Source of the DNA: Acidobacteriota bacterium | Lineage (GTDB): Bacteria; Acidobacteriota; Terriglobia; Acidiferrales; UBA7541 | Direction: 5' to 3' | Length of the DNA: 8,034 nucleotides | Assembly (NCBI GenBank): GCA_003131985.1 | Contig: PKWH01000068.1 | Location: forward strand, 1-8,034 | Shown: one piece after another, positions 1 through 7,203 of the stretch | Position numbering within the stretch: the stretch's first letter is position 1 | Layout: each line of letters opens with the position of its first letter | The notes under the pieces: model-generated | Database searches by the model: none | Told to the model about the DNA's origin: nothing | The model's input: the letters and a program-made list of their open reading frames with translations, nothing else | Translations under genes and position numbers: made by a program

Positions 1-1149
1 GTGGACACCTGGCAAAACCCCTTCGTAAAAGATCCGTTTCGCATTCCCGTCGAACGCCAGATTGATTTGCTGCTCCGCGCGGACAGAGAAATACTCGCGG
101 TAAAAGGTGTGACACTTGCCGAAGGCTCCATGTCGTTCCGCAAGATCGATCAGCTTTTCGTCTCCAGCACCGGCTCCGTGATTCATCAAGTAAAAATGCA
201 GTCGGGCGCGGGAATCGTCGCCACTTCATTTGGTGATAGCGAGATCCAGAAGCGTTCCTACCCAAATAGTTTCGGCGGCCAGCACGCCCTGCAGGGCTAC
301 GAGCTGATCGAATCGCTTGACCTCGTCGGCAACGCGACGCGCATCGCGGAAGAAGCCGTCGCGCTGCACTCCGCGGCGCAATGTCCCGAAGGCACCAGCA
401 CGATCATCCTCGGCGGCTCGCAACTTGGCTTGCAGATCCACGAATCCATCGGCCATCCCATCGAGCTTGACCGCGTCCTCGGCCAGGAAGCGAATTTCGC
501 CGGCATGAGTTTCCTCACCGTCGAAAAATTGCGCAAACTCAAATACGGCTCCGACATCGTCAACGTCGTCGCCGACGCGCGCCTCGAACACGGCCCCGGC
601 CTCGGCACATTTGCATACGACGACGAAGGCGTCCCCGCGCAATGTACGCCCATCATCACTGACGGCCTGTTCACCGGCTACTTGAGCAATCGCGAAACTG
701 CCTCCGCTATCGGTGAAACGCGTTCCAACGGAACCATGCGCACGGAAAACTGGAATCGCCTGCCCATCATCCGCATGACCAACATCAGCATTAATCCCGG
801 CTCGTGGAAATACGACGACCTAATTGCCGACACCGACGACGCAATTCTAATGGACACGAATCGTTCCTGGTCCATCGACGATCGCCGCTATCAATTTCAG
901 TTTTCCACCGAAATCGGCTGGGAGATTAAAGGCGGCAAGCAAGGCCGCATGATTAAAAATCCCAGCTACAGCGGCATCACCACGGAATTCTGGAATAGTT
1001 GCGACGCTATCTGCTCTCGCGATTATTGGACCCTCTGGGGCACACCCAACTGCGGAAAAGGCCAGCCCATGCAAACCATGGGCACCGGACACGGCGCGTC
1101 GCCAACGCGCTTCCGAAACATAAAAGTGGGAGTGGCCTTCGCCAAGTAA
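1..1149 (+). CDS. tldD: TldD-family zinc metallopeptidase, catalytic subunit (5' end outside window)
   Basis: Catalytic half of the TldD/TldE peptidase, a cytoplasmic heterodimer known in E. coli to trim or degrade flexible peptides such as the microcin B17 precursor and the CcdA antitoxin. The zinc-binding motif HESIGH lies at residues 147-152 of the visible part, and the later cysteine ligand of the family fits C351 in PNCGKGQP near the C-terminus. The glycine-rich ending (GTGHGASPTRFRNIKVG) is also typical. About 382 residues are visible, while family members are usually near 480 and have the HExxxH motif around residue 260. Roughly 100 N-terminal residues are therefore missing, and the GTG at base 1 is an internal valine codon rather than the true start. 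The partner gene follows after 15 bases in the same reading frame. No frameshift or lost catalytic residue is seen. Family assignment is firm; the substrate is unknown. Confidence 0.93.
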   Translation: MDTWQNPFVKDPFRIPVERQIDLLLRADREILAVKGVTLAEGSMSFRKIDQLFVSSTGSVIHQVKMQSGAGIVATSFGDSEIQKRSYPNSFGGQHALQGYELIESLDLVGNATRIAEEAVALHSAAQCPEGTSTIILGGSQLGLQIHESIGHPIELDRVLGQEANFAGMSFLTVEKLRKLKYGSDIVNVVADARLEHGPGLGTFAYDDEGVPAQCTPIITDGLFTGYLSNRETASAIGETRSNGTMRTENWNRLPIIRMTNISINPGSWKYDDLIADTDDAILMDTNRSWSIDDRRYQFQFSTEIGWEIKGGKQGRMIKNPSYSGITTEFWNSCDAICSRDYWTLWGTPNCGKGQPMQTMGTGHGASPTRFRNIKVGVAFAK

Positions 1150-1164
1150 AGCCAAAACTCCAAA

Positions 1165-2607
1165 ATGAAACGAACGAAGAAAAAATCGCCGCCATCACGC
1201 GCTCGCCGCTCGGCAGGAGCGAAGAAACACGCGCCATCTCTTAGCACCGCAGCACTCGCCGAGAACGGCGCTCGATTTACTCTCGCGGAACTCCAGCGCA
1301 TCGCTGGCCGCGTGATCTCCTACGGCGAAGCGGACGAAACCGAAATTGAGATTGACTCCACCACAGACGCGCTCACGCGCTTCGCCAATAACACCATCCA
1401 TCAAAACGTAGCCGACCATACTCTTTCGATCTCGGTTCGCGCCGTGGTCGACGGCCGCACCGCGCGCGCCACCACGAACAAAACCGATGACGAATCGCTT
1501 CGCCGCGTAGTAGCCGCCGCTGCCACCCTCGCGCGCCACCAGCCCGAAAATCCCGATCTGCTGCCCATGCTGGGCCCGCAAAAATATCAGAAGGTCGCGC
1601 GCTATTTTGACGCTACAGCCACGGAAAACCCGATGGACCGCGCCCGCGCCGTGACTCGCGTTTGCAAGATGGCCGAAAAGAAAAAACAGACCGCCGCGGG
1701 GATTTTTGCCAGCGGCTCGCACCAGTCCGTTTTGGCCAATTCGAAAGGCCTATTCGCGAGCCATCAGTACACCGACGCGGAATTTTCCGTCACCATCCTC
1801 GAAGAGAAATCTTCCGGCTGGGCGAAGTCAAGTTCTCCCAACATTCACGACATTCATCCGGACGAACTCGCAGAATCCGCGAGCAACAAAGCCATCGCTT
1901 CGCGCAACCCCCGCGCCCTCGAGCCCGGACACTACACCGCGATCCTGGAACCGTCCGCGGTCCTCGATATCATCGGCTCTCTTTTTTTGGATTTTTCCGC
2001 GACCTCCGTCCTCGACAAGCGCTCCTGCCTGAATGACCGCATGGGCAAAAAGATTTTTGGCGAGAACATCACGCTGTGGGACGACGTGTACCACCCGCTC
2101 CAACTAGGCACGCCCTATGACGGCGAAGGTTTGCCCAGACAAAAGACTCTTCTGGTGGACCGCGGCGTTCCCAGGAATTTGGTCTATTCGCGCGCGACCG
2201 CCAAGAAAATGAAAGCAAAACCCACCGGCCACGGTCTCCCACTGCCCAACGAGTATGGCGAAGCGCCCATGAATCTCGTTTTCGCAGGCGGGGACAAATC
2301 CGTGGACGACATGATTCGTTCCACCGAACGCGGCATCCTGGTCACGCGCGTCTGGTATATCCGCGAAGTGGATCCCTACGAAAAGATTCTCACCGGCATG
2401 ACCCGCGACGGCACTTTCCTGATTGAAAACGGCCGCATCGCCGCCGGCATCCGCAATTTCCGCTTCAATCAAAGCGTCATCGAGATGCTCTCGAACGTCG
2501 AGATGCTAGGCCCGGCTGTGCGCGCCGCCGGAGAAGAATCTTTCGAGATGGTCGTCCCGGCCATGAAGGTAGGCAAATTCCACTTCAGCGAGGTCACAAA
2601 ATTCTAG
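1165..2607 (+). CDS. pmbA: TldE/PmbA-family protein, non-catalytic partner of TldD
   Basis: Full-length 480-residue member of the TldD/PmbA family. It has the family's N-terminal strand pattern with RFANNTIHQ at residues 72-80, and the conserved C-terminal segment rich in glycine and hydrophobic strands (SNVEMLGPAVRAAGEE through MKVGKF). It has no HExxxH motif, as expected for the TldE subunit, which shapes the substrate channel while TldD carries the zinc. The ATG at 1165 is the only sensible start: the stop of the upstream gene lies in the same frame 18 bases earlier, and no other ATG occurs before the conserved domain. No Shine-Dalgarno sequence precedes it, so it probably depends on coupling to the upstream gene. 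An odd feature is a basic tail of about 24 residues at the N-terminus (MKRTKKKSPPSRARR and following) ahead of the family domain. A T7 homopolymer near 1982-1988 lies inside the gene without breaking the frame. Confidence 0.92.
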   Translation: MKRTKKKSPPSRARRSAGAKKHAPSLSTAALAENGARFTLAELQRIAGRVISYGEADETEIEIDSTTDALTRFANNTIHQNVADHTLSISVRAVVDGRTARATTNKTDDESLRRVVAAAATLARHQPENPDLLPMLGPQKYQKVARYFDATATENPMDRARAVTRVCKMAEKKKQTAAGIFASGSHQSVLANSKGLFASHQYTDAEFSVTILEEKSSGWAKSSSPNIHDIHPDELAESASNKAIASRNPRALEPGHYTAILEPSAVLDIIGSLFLDFSATSVLDKRSCLNDRMGKKIFGENITLWDDVYHPLQLGTPYDGEGLPRQKTLLVDRGVPRNLVYSRATAKKMKAKPTGHGLPLPNEYGEAPMNLVFAGGDKSVDDMIRSTERGILVTRVWYIREVDPYEKILTGMTRDGTFLIENGRIAAGIRNFRFNQSVIEMLSNVEMLGPAVRAAGEESFEMVVPAMKVGKFHFSEVTKF

Positions 2608-2621
2608 AGCCCAAAATTCTA
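2597..2621. repeat. 10-base direct repeat spanning two convergent stop codons
   Basis: The sequence caaaattcta occurs at 2597-2606 and again at 2612-2621, with 5 bases between the copies. The first copy contains most of the TAG stop of the plus-strand pmbA gene (2605-2607). The second contains the complement of the TAG stop of the minus-strand cytochrome gene (2619-2621). The gap between the two stops is only 11 bases (2608-2618). No GC-rich stem followed by a T run is seen here, so transcription from both sides probably ends inside the opposing gene or by another mechanism. It may be a small local duplication or chance. Confidence 0.6.
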
Positions 2622-3974
2622 ATGCGACTGGCTGGCCGGTTTTTCAGCCGCCGCGTCCGGCCGAATAAAATAATGCCACTTATCCAAATCGGCGCGCACC
2701 GCGACGTCGAAAAACCCCACCATCATTTCGTCGTAAGTTTGGTCGCCCCAGCGCACCGACGCGTCAGGATCGGGATTGTGTGAGTTGCCGCGCGAATTGT
2801 CATACAGCGCGACAGCCTGGAGCATCGTGCCCGCCTTCAGCAATCGCGGCTCCTCCAGCCGGTAACTCAGTTGCCAGTAAAAATCATAATTCACCCGCAG
2901 AAGAGTCTCCACGCTTCCGTCCGCGCCAACGATGTTGTAGTCGAATTGTTTTCCGCGCAGATGCATATGCGGGAAAAAGCTGAGCAGCGTCGCGTCGTTA
3001 GGCAAAGTCCCCCGCGCCTCCACCCTGTAATCATCCGCGCCCGGCGGAATCACGAAATGGTCATTCGTCAACTGCAACGTAAGCACGCGCTGCGCCGGCC
3101 GCTGCCTGGCAAACACAATCCCAATACTCGTCTGATCGCTCGCCGCGTGCCGGTGGGTGGTGTAGTGCATCTGGAACACCAAGTCCGAGCCAGCCGGTAC
3201 AAATTTGGCCATACCAGGAGGCCACTGGTCGGGCGAGCTCCCCGGAGCGTACACCAGCAAGATGTCGCTGTCGGTCCAGTGCGCGCCGTGGCGGCTGTCC
3301 TCGTCGGTCATATCCGAAACGGTGAACGGCACACCGACGGGAGCGCGCCTCAGCCATTTCGAATCCGGCGGCCGGATATAAACGACAGCGTGATGCACAT
3401 TTTCTCTACTTGACGGACGCACCTCCGACATCTGCACCCATTTGTCTTCCGCGAATCCGGTGGGCACGATTTCATATGTGTATTCCACGTCGCCTTGAGC
3501 CGGCAGTGCGACGGGCTTTGCCATTTTCAAAATTGCATCCGGCTGGGGAATATTCCAGCCCTCGATCCATTTGCGCGGAGGCGGTGCATCTTTCGGATCG
3601 CCGGCCGGTGCACTCGCGTCCGCCCAGGCAGCGAGCTTTTGAATCTCCGCCGCCGTCAGCGAAGGATCATTTGAGAAATGGCCGTAGCGCGGGTCGGCGA
3701 ACCACGGTGGCATTTTTCTCTTACCGGCGAAATTTGCAATTTCCTGAGCGTACGCTCGCGCGTTCTCGTATGTGACGAGTGGCATCGGCCCAATCCCGCC
3801 GCTGCGGTGGCAACTCTGGCAATGCTGCTGAAGGATAGGGAGAACGTCGCGGTAGAACGAAGGTGGAGCAATGTCGCGAGGACCAGCCTGCACTTTTGTT
3901 TCGTGCGTTCGAGCGGCTGCGAGACTGAGCAAAGCAACTACGGCCGCAGCAAAAGCGGGGGTCTTCAGTGGCAC
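2619..3974 (-). CDS. Secreted monoheme cytochrome c fused to PHM-like copper type II monooxygenase domain
   Basis: A 451-residue exported protein. Residues 1-22 look like a signal peptide (hydrophobic core AAAVVALLSLAAA). Next comes a small cytochrome c domain with one heme site, CQSCH at 52-56; M88 in KMPPW is a plausible axial ligand. Residues from about 160 to 435 resemble copper type II ascorbate-dependent monooxygenases of the peptidylglycine hydroxylase (PHM) type. NVHHAVVY supplies H194 and H195, FQMHY supplies H270, PHMHLRG supplies H336 and H338, and DEMM supplies M417, matching the CuH (His3) and CuM (His2Met) ligand sets. The only cysteines are those of the heme site, so the PHM disulfides are absent. 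The start is GTG; an in-frame TAA 9 bases upstream excludes a longer form, and no clear ribosome site is visible. It likely acts in the periplasm as a redox enzyme whose copper centre is fed by its own heme; substrate unknown. Confidence 0.85.
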   Translation of the reverse strand: MPLKTPAFAAAVVALLSLAAARTHETKVQAGPRDIAPPSFYRDVLPILQQHCQSCHRSGGIGPMPLVTYENARAYAQEIANFAGKRKMPPWFADPRYGHFSNDPSLTAAEIQKLAAWADASAPAGDPKDAPPPRKWIEGWNIPQPDAILKMAKPVALPAQGDVEYTYEIVPTGFAEDKWVQMSEVRPSSRENVHHAVVYIRPPDSKWLRRAPVGVPFTVSDMTDEDSRHGAHWTDSDILLVYAPGSSPDQWPPGMAKFVPAGSDLVFQMHYTTHRHAASDQTSIGIVFARQRPAQRVLTLQLTNDHFVIPPGADDYRVEARGTLPNDATLLSFFPHMHLRGKQFDYNIVGADGSVETLLRVNYDFYWQLSYRLEEPRLLKAGTMLQAVALYDNSRGNSHNPDPDASVRWGDQTYDEMMVGFFDVAVRADLDKWHYFIRPDAAAEKPASQSH

Positions 3975-4034
3975 AGTGGATTAGTTACGCATTCTCAGGA
4001 GTTGGTTGCAAGCCGGAAGATACTGCCCTTCATC
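3975..4034. other. Short intergenic gap between two minus-strand genes
   Basis: Sixty non-coding bases between the stop of the PsbP-like protein gene and the GTG start of the cytochrome-copper protein gene, both on the minus strand. Reading the minus strand, TTGCAA is followed about 18 bases later by TAACTA, but this is a poor match to a sigma-70 promoter. There is no recognisable terminator hairpin. Read-through from the upstream gene is therefore possible, and an own promoter cannot be excluded. Confidence 0.4.
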
Positions 4035-5030
4035 TTATTTTGTGAATTGAAGGCTGGCGATGGAGCGCGCGATCACGTTTTCCTGGATTTGTACCAAGTC
4101 GGTATCCGCCACGGTCATTCCGAAAATTGTGTAAAGTCGCGCGTTGCGAGGGATGCAGACGACTACGCCGGACCAATCCCGCTGGTCAACCCTTCCGCGG
4201 AAATGCCGTTCGACTGCAGGAATACCGGAAATCGTAATTTGTTTTTCATCCAGCGGACGAAAATTGTCCATGATTTCTTGAAGCCGCCGCTCGGTAGCAT
4301 CCATATCGTTCGCGACGGATTTTCCGGCGGGCTGTTGCCCAATCAAAAGGTAGGTAGTCTGGTCGTTAGTGCCCATGGCAGTAATTGATCCGGGAAGCAG
4401 TGCGCGCGCGCCCTCGATCACATTCCAAGTGGGCGGCTTGTACATGCGAAAGCCGTATGTGTCATTCACGTAGCTGTTGCCGTTCACTTCTTCGCGCATG
4501 GGCTCGGGCGCGGGCGGCTGTACAGGAGCGGGCGCGATTACAGCCGGAGAATTTACAGCCGGAGGACCTGGAGCCGCGGAGTTTGTCGTGGACTTGTTCG
4601 CGGCGTGTGGCGAAGGTTTCGGCGAATCTGAGCTGGGAGGCGATGTAGCAACACTCGACGAGGGAACCGAATTATCTGCGGCCGCGCTTACAGGTTTAGC
4701 CGTCGACGGTTTCGGAGCTTTCGCAGGAGCGGGATCCGAGGCGGCTACCGCATCCGTTTCGGGATCGATTTTTTTCTCCGGATCCTTCTTTTTCGGGACG
4801 GCGGAAATCACGATCGATACTACTTGGTCCTTCTGCACTTCCGCGAAACCGTAGCTTGTCCGCACCTTGAACGAATGTTCTTCGAACCCAACGATTGTGC
4901 CAACGACCGTACTGCCGTCTTTCAGCTTTAGCTCATCCGCGCGGGCCGCAGAAACGACCGCGAAAAACGCAGCCAGCGTGACAAACGATCCGTGGACCAT
5001 GCAGGTTCGGAGTGGTGCGGCAAGCTTCAT
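4035..5030 (-). CDS. Secreted protein with SH3/LSm-like domain, Pro/Ala/Ser-rich linker and PsbP/DUF1795-like C-terminal domain
   Basis: Unnamed exported protein of 331 residues from the ATG at 5030. The same frame extends 12 codons to a TTG at 5066, but the ATG start places a better signal peptide: positive start, hydrophobic stretch FVTLAAFFAVVSAARA, then ADEL as the mature end. Numbered from the TTG, residues 45-88 (LKLKDGSTVVGTIVGFEE onward) look like a small beta barrel of the SH3/LSm type. Residues about 90-190 are a low-complexity linker rich in Pro, Ala and Ser, and 198-343 begin with SYVNDTYGFRMYKPPTW, the opening typical of PsbP, DcrB and DUF1795-like domains. The linker suggests a periplasmic protein with two separated modules, perhaps tied to the envelope. 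It lies 95 bases downstream of the hybrid kinase and 60 upstream of the cytochrome protein on the same strand. Domain names rest on short motif resemblance; the function is unknown. Confidence 0.7.
   Translation of the reverse strand: MKLAAPLRTCMVHGSFVTLAAFFAVVSAARADELKLKDGSTVVGTIVGFEEHSFKVRTSYGFAEVQKDQVVSIVISAVPKKKDPEKKIDPETDAVAASDPAPAKAPKPSTAKPVSAAADNSVPSSSVATSPPSSDSPKPSPHAANKSTTNSAAPGPPAVNSPAVIAPAPVQPPAPEPMREEVNGNSYVNDTYGFRMYKPPTWNVIEGARALLPGSITAMGTNDQTTYLLIGQQPAGKSVANDMDATERRLQEIMDNFRPLDEKQITISGIPAVERHFRGRVDQRDWSGVVVCIPRNARLYTIFGMTVADTDLVQIQENVIARSIASLQFTK
4538..4564. repeat. In-frame 15-base-period repeat in the Pro/Ala linker
   Basis: The 12-base string ttacagccggag occurs at 4538-4549 and 4553-4564, a period of 15 bases or five codons. 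It lies in the part of the minus-strand secreted protein gene that encodes the repeated PAV peptide (PPAVNSPAVIAP). The length keeps the frame. It looks like replication slippage that lengthened the flexible linker. Confidence 0.55.
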
Positions 5031-5125
5031 CTCTTGAAGTATGGCGCTCAGCGGCGCAGCGGGCAAGTTCGCGCGTGGAGAACATGCCGCGTTAGTCAGC
5101 AGGCGCGGTTCGACGGTTTGCGAAG

Positions 5126-7201
5126 CTACCGAGCGCGGCTGGGTTTCGATTTGATCTTTCGCTTCGTGTTGGGGTTTGCATTCGGCGCGGATTGGATGGC
5201 CAGCAACTCCGGCTTTAAGCGCGCGAATTCCGATTCGAGCGCGAGAAATTGCGAATCGGCGCCGACTAAATCGCCGGAGCGGCCCATGGCTTCGAGGCTG
5301 CGCGCGATTGCAACTGCGTTCGCCGCTCCGAAGATGGAGACGGAGCCTTTCAGGGCGTGCGCGGAAAGAGCAAGTTTCTGCGCATCTTTTTTAGCAATGG
5401 CGCTCTTGATTAGCAGAATCGTTTTTGGGGCGTCTTGCAGAAAAGTCTTAATGAGGGAACGCTGAAGTTTTTCGCTTCCACCTGTCACGCGACCGAGATG
5501 CGCGGCGGCGGTTTCGTGGTCGGTGCCGGGCTGCGCGGCATCCGGCGAGACCGAAGATTCGGGCGCAGGTTGCGGGTCGGCAATTTGCTGTGCCGCTTCG
5601 CCCACAGATTCGACCGCGTCATACAGTTTGTCCATGCGAACCGGCTTCGTGATGAATGCATCCATCCCGGCATCCAGGCATCGGCGCTCGTCTTCAAAGC
5701 TCGCGTTTCCTGTAAGCCCGATGATGCGAACATGCCTGCCGGTTGCAGCTTCCGCCTTGCGAATCGCGCGCGTGGCTTCCAGGCCATTCATGCGTGGCAT
5801 TTCTTCATCCATCAGCACCGCATCGAACTGAGCGCGCTCCAGCGCCGCAAGCGCTTCCAGCCCATCAGCCGCGCTGGAAACAGAGTGGCCGCGCTTTTTT
5901 AGGAGTTCGAGAACAAGCTCGCGATTTATTTCCGTATCTTCGGTGACGAGAACCCGCAGTCGTTTCAGAGGCTTGTTTGGGGACGCGGCTTGTTCAGAGG
6001 CTTTGACGCCAAGACTTTGGGGCGATGTCGCCACAGCGGCCGAGCGATTGGCATCGGCATTTGGCGTAGACTGATCGTGAGGGCTCACTCTCGCGCGCGG
6101 GAGCCGAAACCAGAAACGCGAGCCGCCCTGGGCCCGGTTCTCGGCGCCGATTGTTCCGCCCCAGCGCTCGACGGTAATCTTGCAAAAATAAAGTCCCAGG
6201 CCTGCTTTGCCGGAATGGCTCTTTCCCTTGGAAAAAAGCGCGAATAGTTGATTCAGGGGCAAGTCCGCCGGAAGGCCGGGGCCTTGGTCGTCCACAAAGG
6301 CAAGCACGTACGCGCCCTGATCTTCAACGCCAACGGTTACAGTGGATTTCGGCGGGCTGTAGCGAAGCGTATTTTCGAGCAGGTTACCGAAAATTCGATC
6401 GAGCCTCGGCGCATCGCCTACGACACGCCAATCTGATGAAGCGGTTTCCGGCGTAGCAAATCGAAGATGTATGTTCTTATCTGTGAACGCGGAGCTAAAT
6501 TCCTCGATCGCCCTTTGCGCGCAAGTTGCCAGGTTTGGAGCCGCCGCGCCCTTGTCAGACGTTGATTGCTGCACCAGCAAGTCTCCGGAGAATGCCGAGA
6601 GAATGCCCCGGATCATCAATTCCTGGCGTTGCGATTCACTCTGGCCCGTTTCAACGAGTTTGCGAAGCCCAGCCGGCAGATGTTCAAGGCTCAGAAGGTT
6701 AAAGCAGCCGCTCATGGCGCTAAGAGGCTGGGAAAGATCGTGGACGATGCAATGCAGCAGAATTTCTTTCTTCTGAATTTCGCTGAGAAGCTGTTCGTGG
6801 ATGAGAAGGGAATCGCGAGCAGTCTGGAACCATTGCTGCTGTTCCGCGAAGTTGGCGGAAAGATTTCGCAGGATCAGCATTTTCTTGCCATCAAGAGAGA
6901 GGGCGAAAGCTTCGAGCGGGATGTCGCGCCCATTTTTACTGCGCTCCGTCCAATTACCGGAACTCGCAGAGCCTTCCGATTTGGTGTTCCAGAATTCCTC
7001 GGCGTCCACCAAAAAGTTTTCGAGGAACGGCGAGTTTTCGGCGAGACGATTTGGCTTCCCGGTTTCGGATTGAATATCAAAAGCTTCGCGGCACCAAGCC
7101 GGGCAATTTCCTACCGCTGAGAAATCACCATCGCCGAGCGATTCGAACAAGGCATAGCCCTGATCGGCAAGGAATGACTCGAAAAGTGAATTGGAAGCCA
7201 T
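5126..7201 (-). CDS. Soluble hybrid histidine kinase: PAS-like, kinase core, receiver, HPt
   Basis: A 691-residue multistep phosphorelay protein with no signal peptide or membrane segment, so probably cytoplasmic. Residues 1-115 look like a PAS-type sensor fold, followed by a helical linker (115-148). The phosphoacceptor box is IVHDLSQPLSAM with H154. The ATP-binding domain has its N box at RIFGNLLEN (N273, N277), G1 at DDQGPGLP (304-310) and G2 at GKAGLGLY (331-338). A receiver follows (415-530) with acidic pair E421/D422, phosphoacceptor D465 in VLMDEEMP, T497 and K519 in TKP. The C-terminal HPt domain (about 563-670) carries H615 in SAHALKGS. All expected catalytic residues are present. 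The HPt should pass the phosphoryl group to a separate response regulator, which is not in the window. The end is strongly basic (TKRKIKSKPSRAR). Its ATG overlaps the stop of the small GTPase gene by one base, suggesting coupled translation and a shared function. Confidence 0.93.
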   Translation of the reverse strand: MASNSLFESFLADQGYALFESLGDGDFSAVGNCPAWCREAFDIQSETGKPNRLAENSPFLENFLVDAEEFWNTKSEGSASSGNWTERSKNGRDIPLEAFALSLDGKKMLILRNLSANFAEQQQWFQTARDSLLIHEQLLSEIQKKEILLHCIVHDLSQPLSAMSGCFNLLSLEHLPAGLRKLVETGQSESQRQELMIRGILSAFSGDLLVQQSTSDKGAAAPNLATCAQRAIEEFSSAFTDKNIHLRFATPETASSDWRVVGDAPRLDRIFGNLLENTLRYSPPKSTVTVGVEDQGAYVLAFVDDQGPGLPADLPLNQLFALFSKGKSHSGKAGLGLYFCKITVERWGGTIGAENRAQGGSRFWFRLPRARVSPHDQSTPNADANRSAAVATSPQSLGVKASEQAASPNKPLKRLRVLVTEDTEINRELVLELLKKRGHSVSSAADGLEALAALERAQFDAVLMDEEMPRMNGLEATRAIRKAEAATGRHVRIIGLTGNASFEDERRCLDAGMDAFITKPVRMDKLYDAVESVGEAAQQIADPQPAPESSVSPDAAQPGTDHETAAAHLGRVTGGSEKLQRSLIKTFLQDAPKTILLIKSAIAKKDAQKLALSAHALKGSVSIFGAANAVAIARSLEAMGRSGDLVGADSQFLALESEFARLKPELLAIQSAPNANPNTKRKIKSKPSRAR

Positions 7202-7203
7202 TA
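7199..7203 (-). promoter_or_regulatory. TAATG stop/start overlap joining the GTPase and hybrid kinase genes
   Basis: On the minus strand the GTPase stop TAA (7201-7203) and the kinase start ATG (7199-7201) share one base. A weak purine-rich GGCGGA lies at 7205-7210, only 3 bases before the ATG. This arrangement commonly means that ribosomes ending the first gene restart on the second, keeping the two products in a fixed ratio. The overlap is seen directly; coupling is inferred. Confidence 0.7.

Noticed and set aside
1..3. GTG at the first base as the start of the TldD gene
   Set aside because: The zinc motif would lie about 115 residues closer to the N-terminus than in the family, so the GTG is an internal codon and the gene begins upstream of the window.
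2630..2649. Possible terminator: ggctg/cagcc stem near a T5 run downstream of pmbA
   Set aside because: The stem is only 5 base pairs, the T run lies in the loop rather than after the stem, and it sits inside the coding region of the opposing gene.
3975..4010. Possible sigma-70 promoter TTGCAA/TAACTA before the cytochrome-copper gene
   Set aside because: The -10 box matches the consensus at only two positions, so it is not better than chance in a 60-base gap.
3678..4388. Long plus-strand open frame of 236 codons across the ends of the cytochrome-copper and PsbP-like genes
   Set aside because: It is antisense to two well-supported genes and spans their intergenic gap. Its translation shows no domain, and both opposing proteins have clear family motifs.
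4477..4854. Plus-strand open frame encoding a Gly/Ala-rich protein
   Set aside because: It is the complement of the Pro/Ala/Ser-rich linker of the minus-strand secreted protein; the composition is a mirror of that low-complexity region.
6566..7120. Plus-strand open frame of 184 codons
   Set aside because: It is antisense to the N-terminal and histidine-box part of the hybrid kinase, which has intact catalytic motifs. No recognisable domain is seen.
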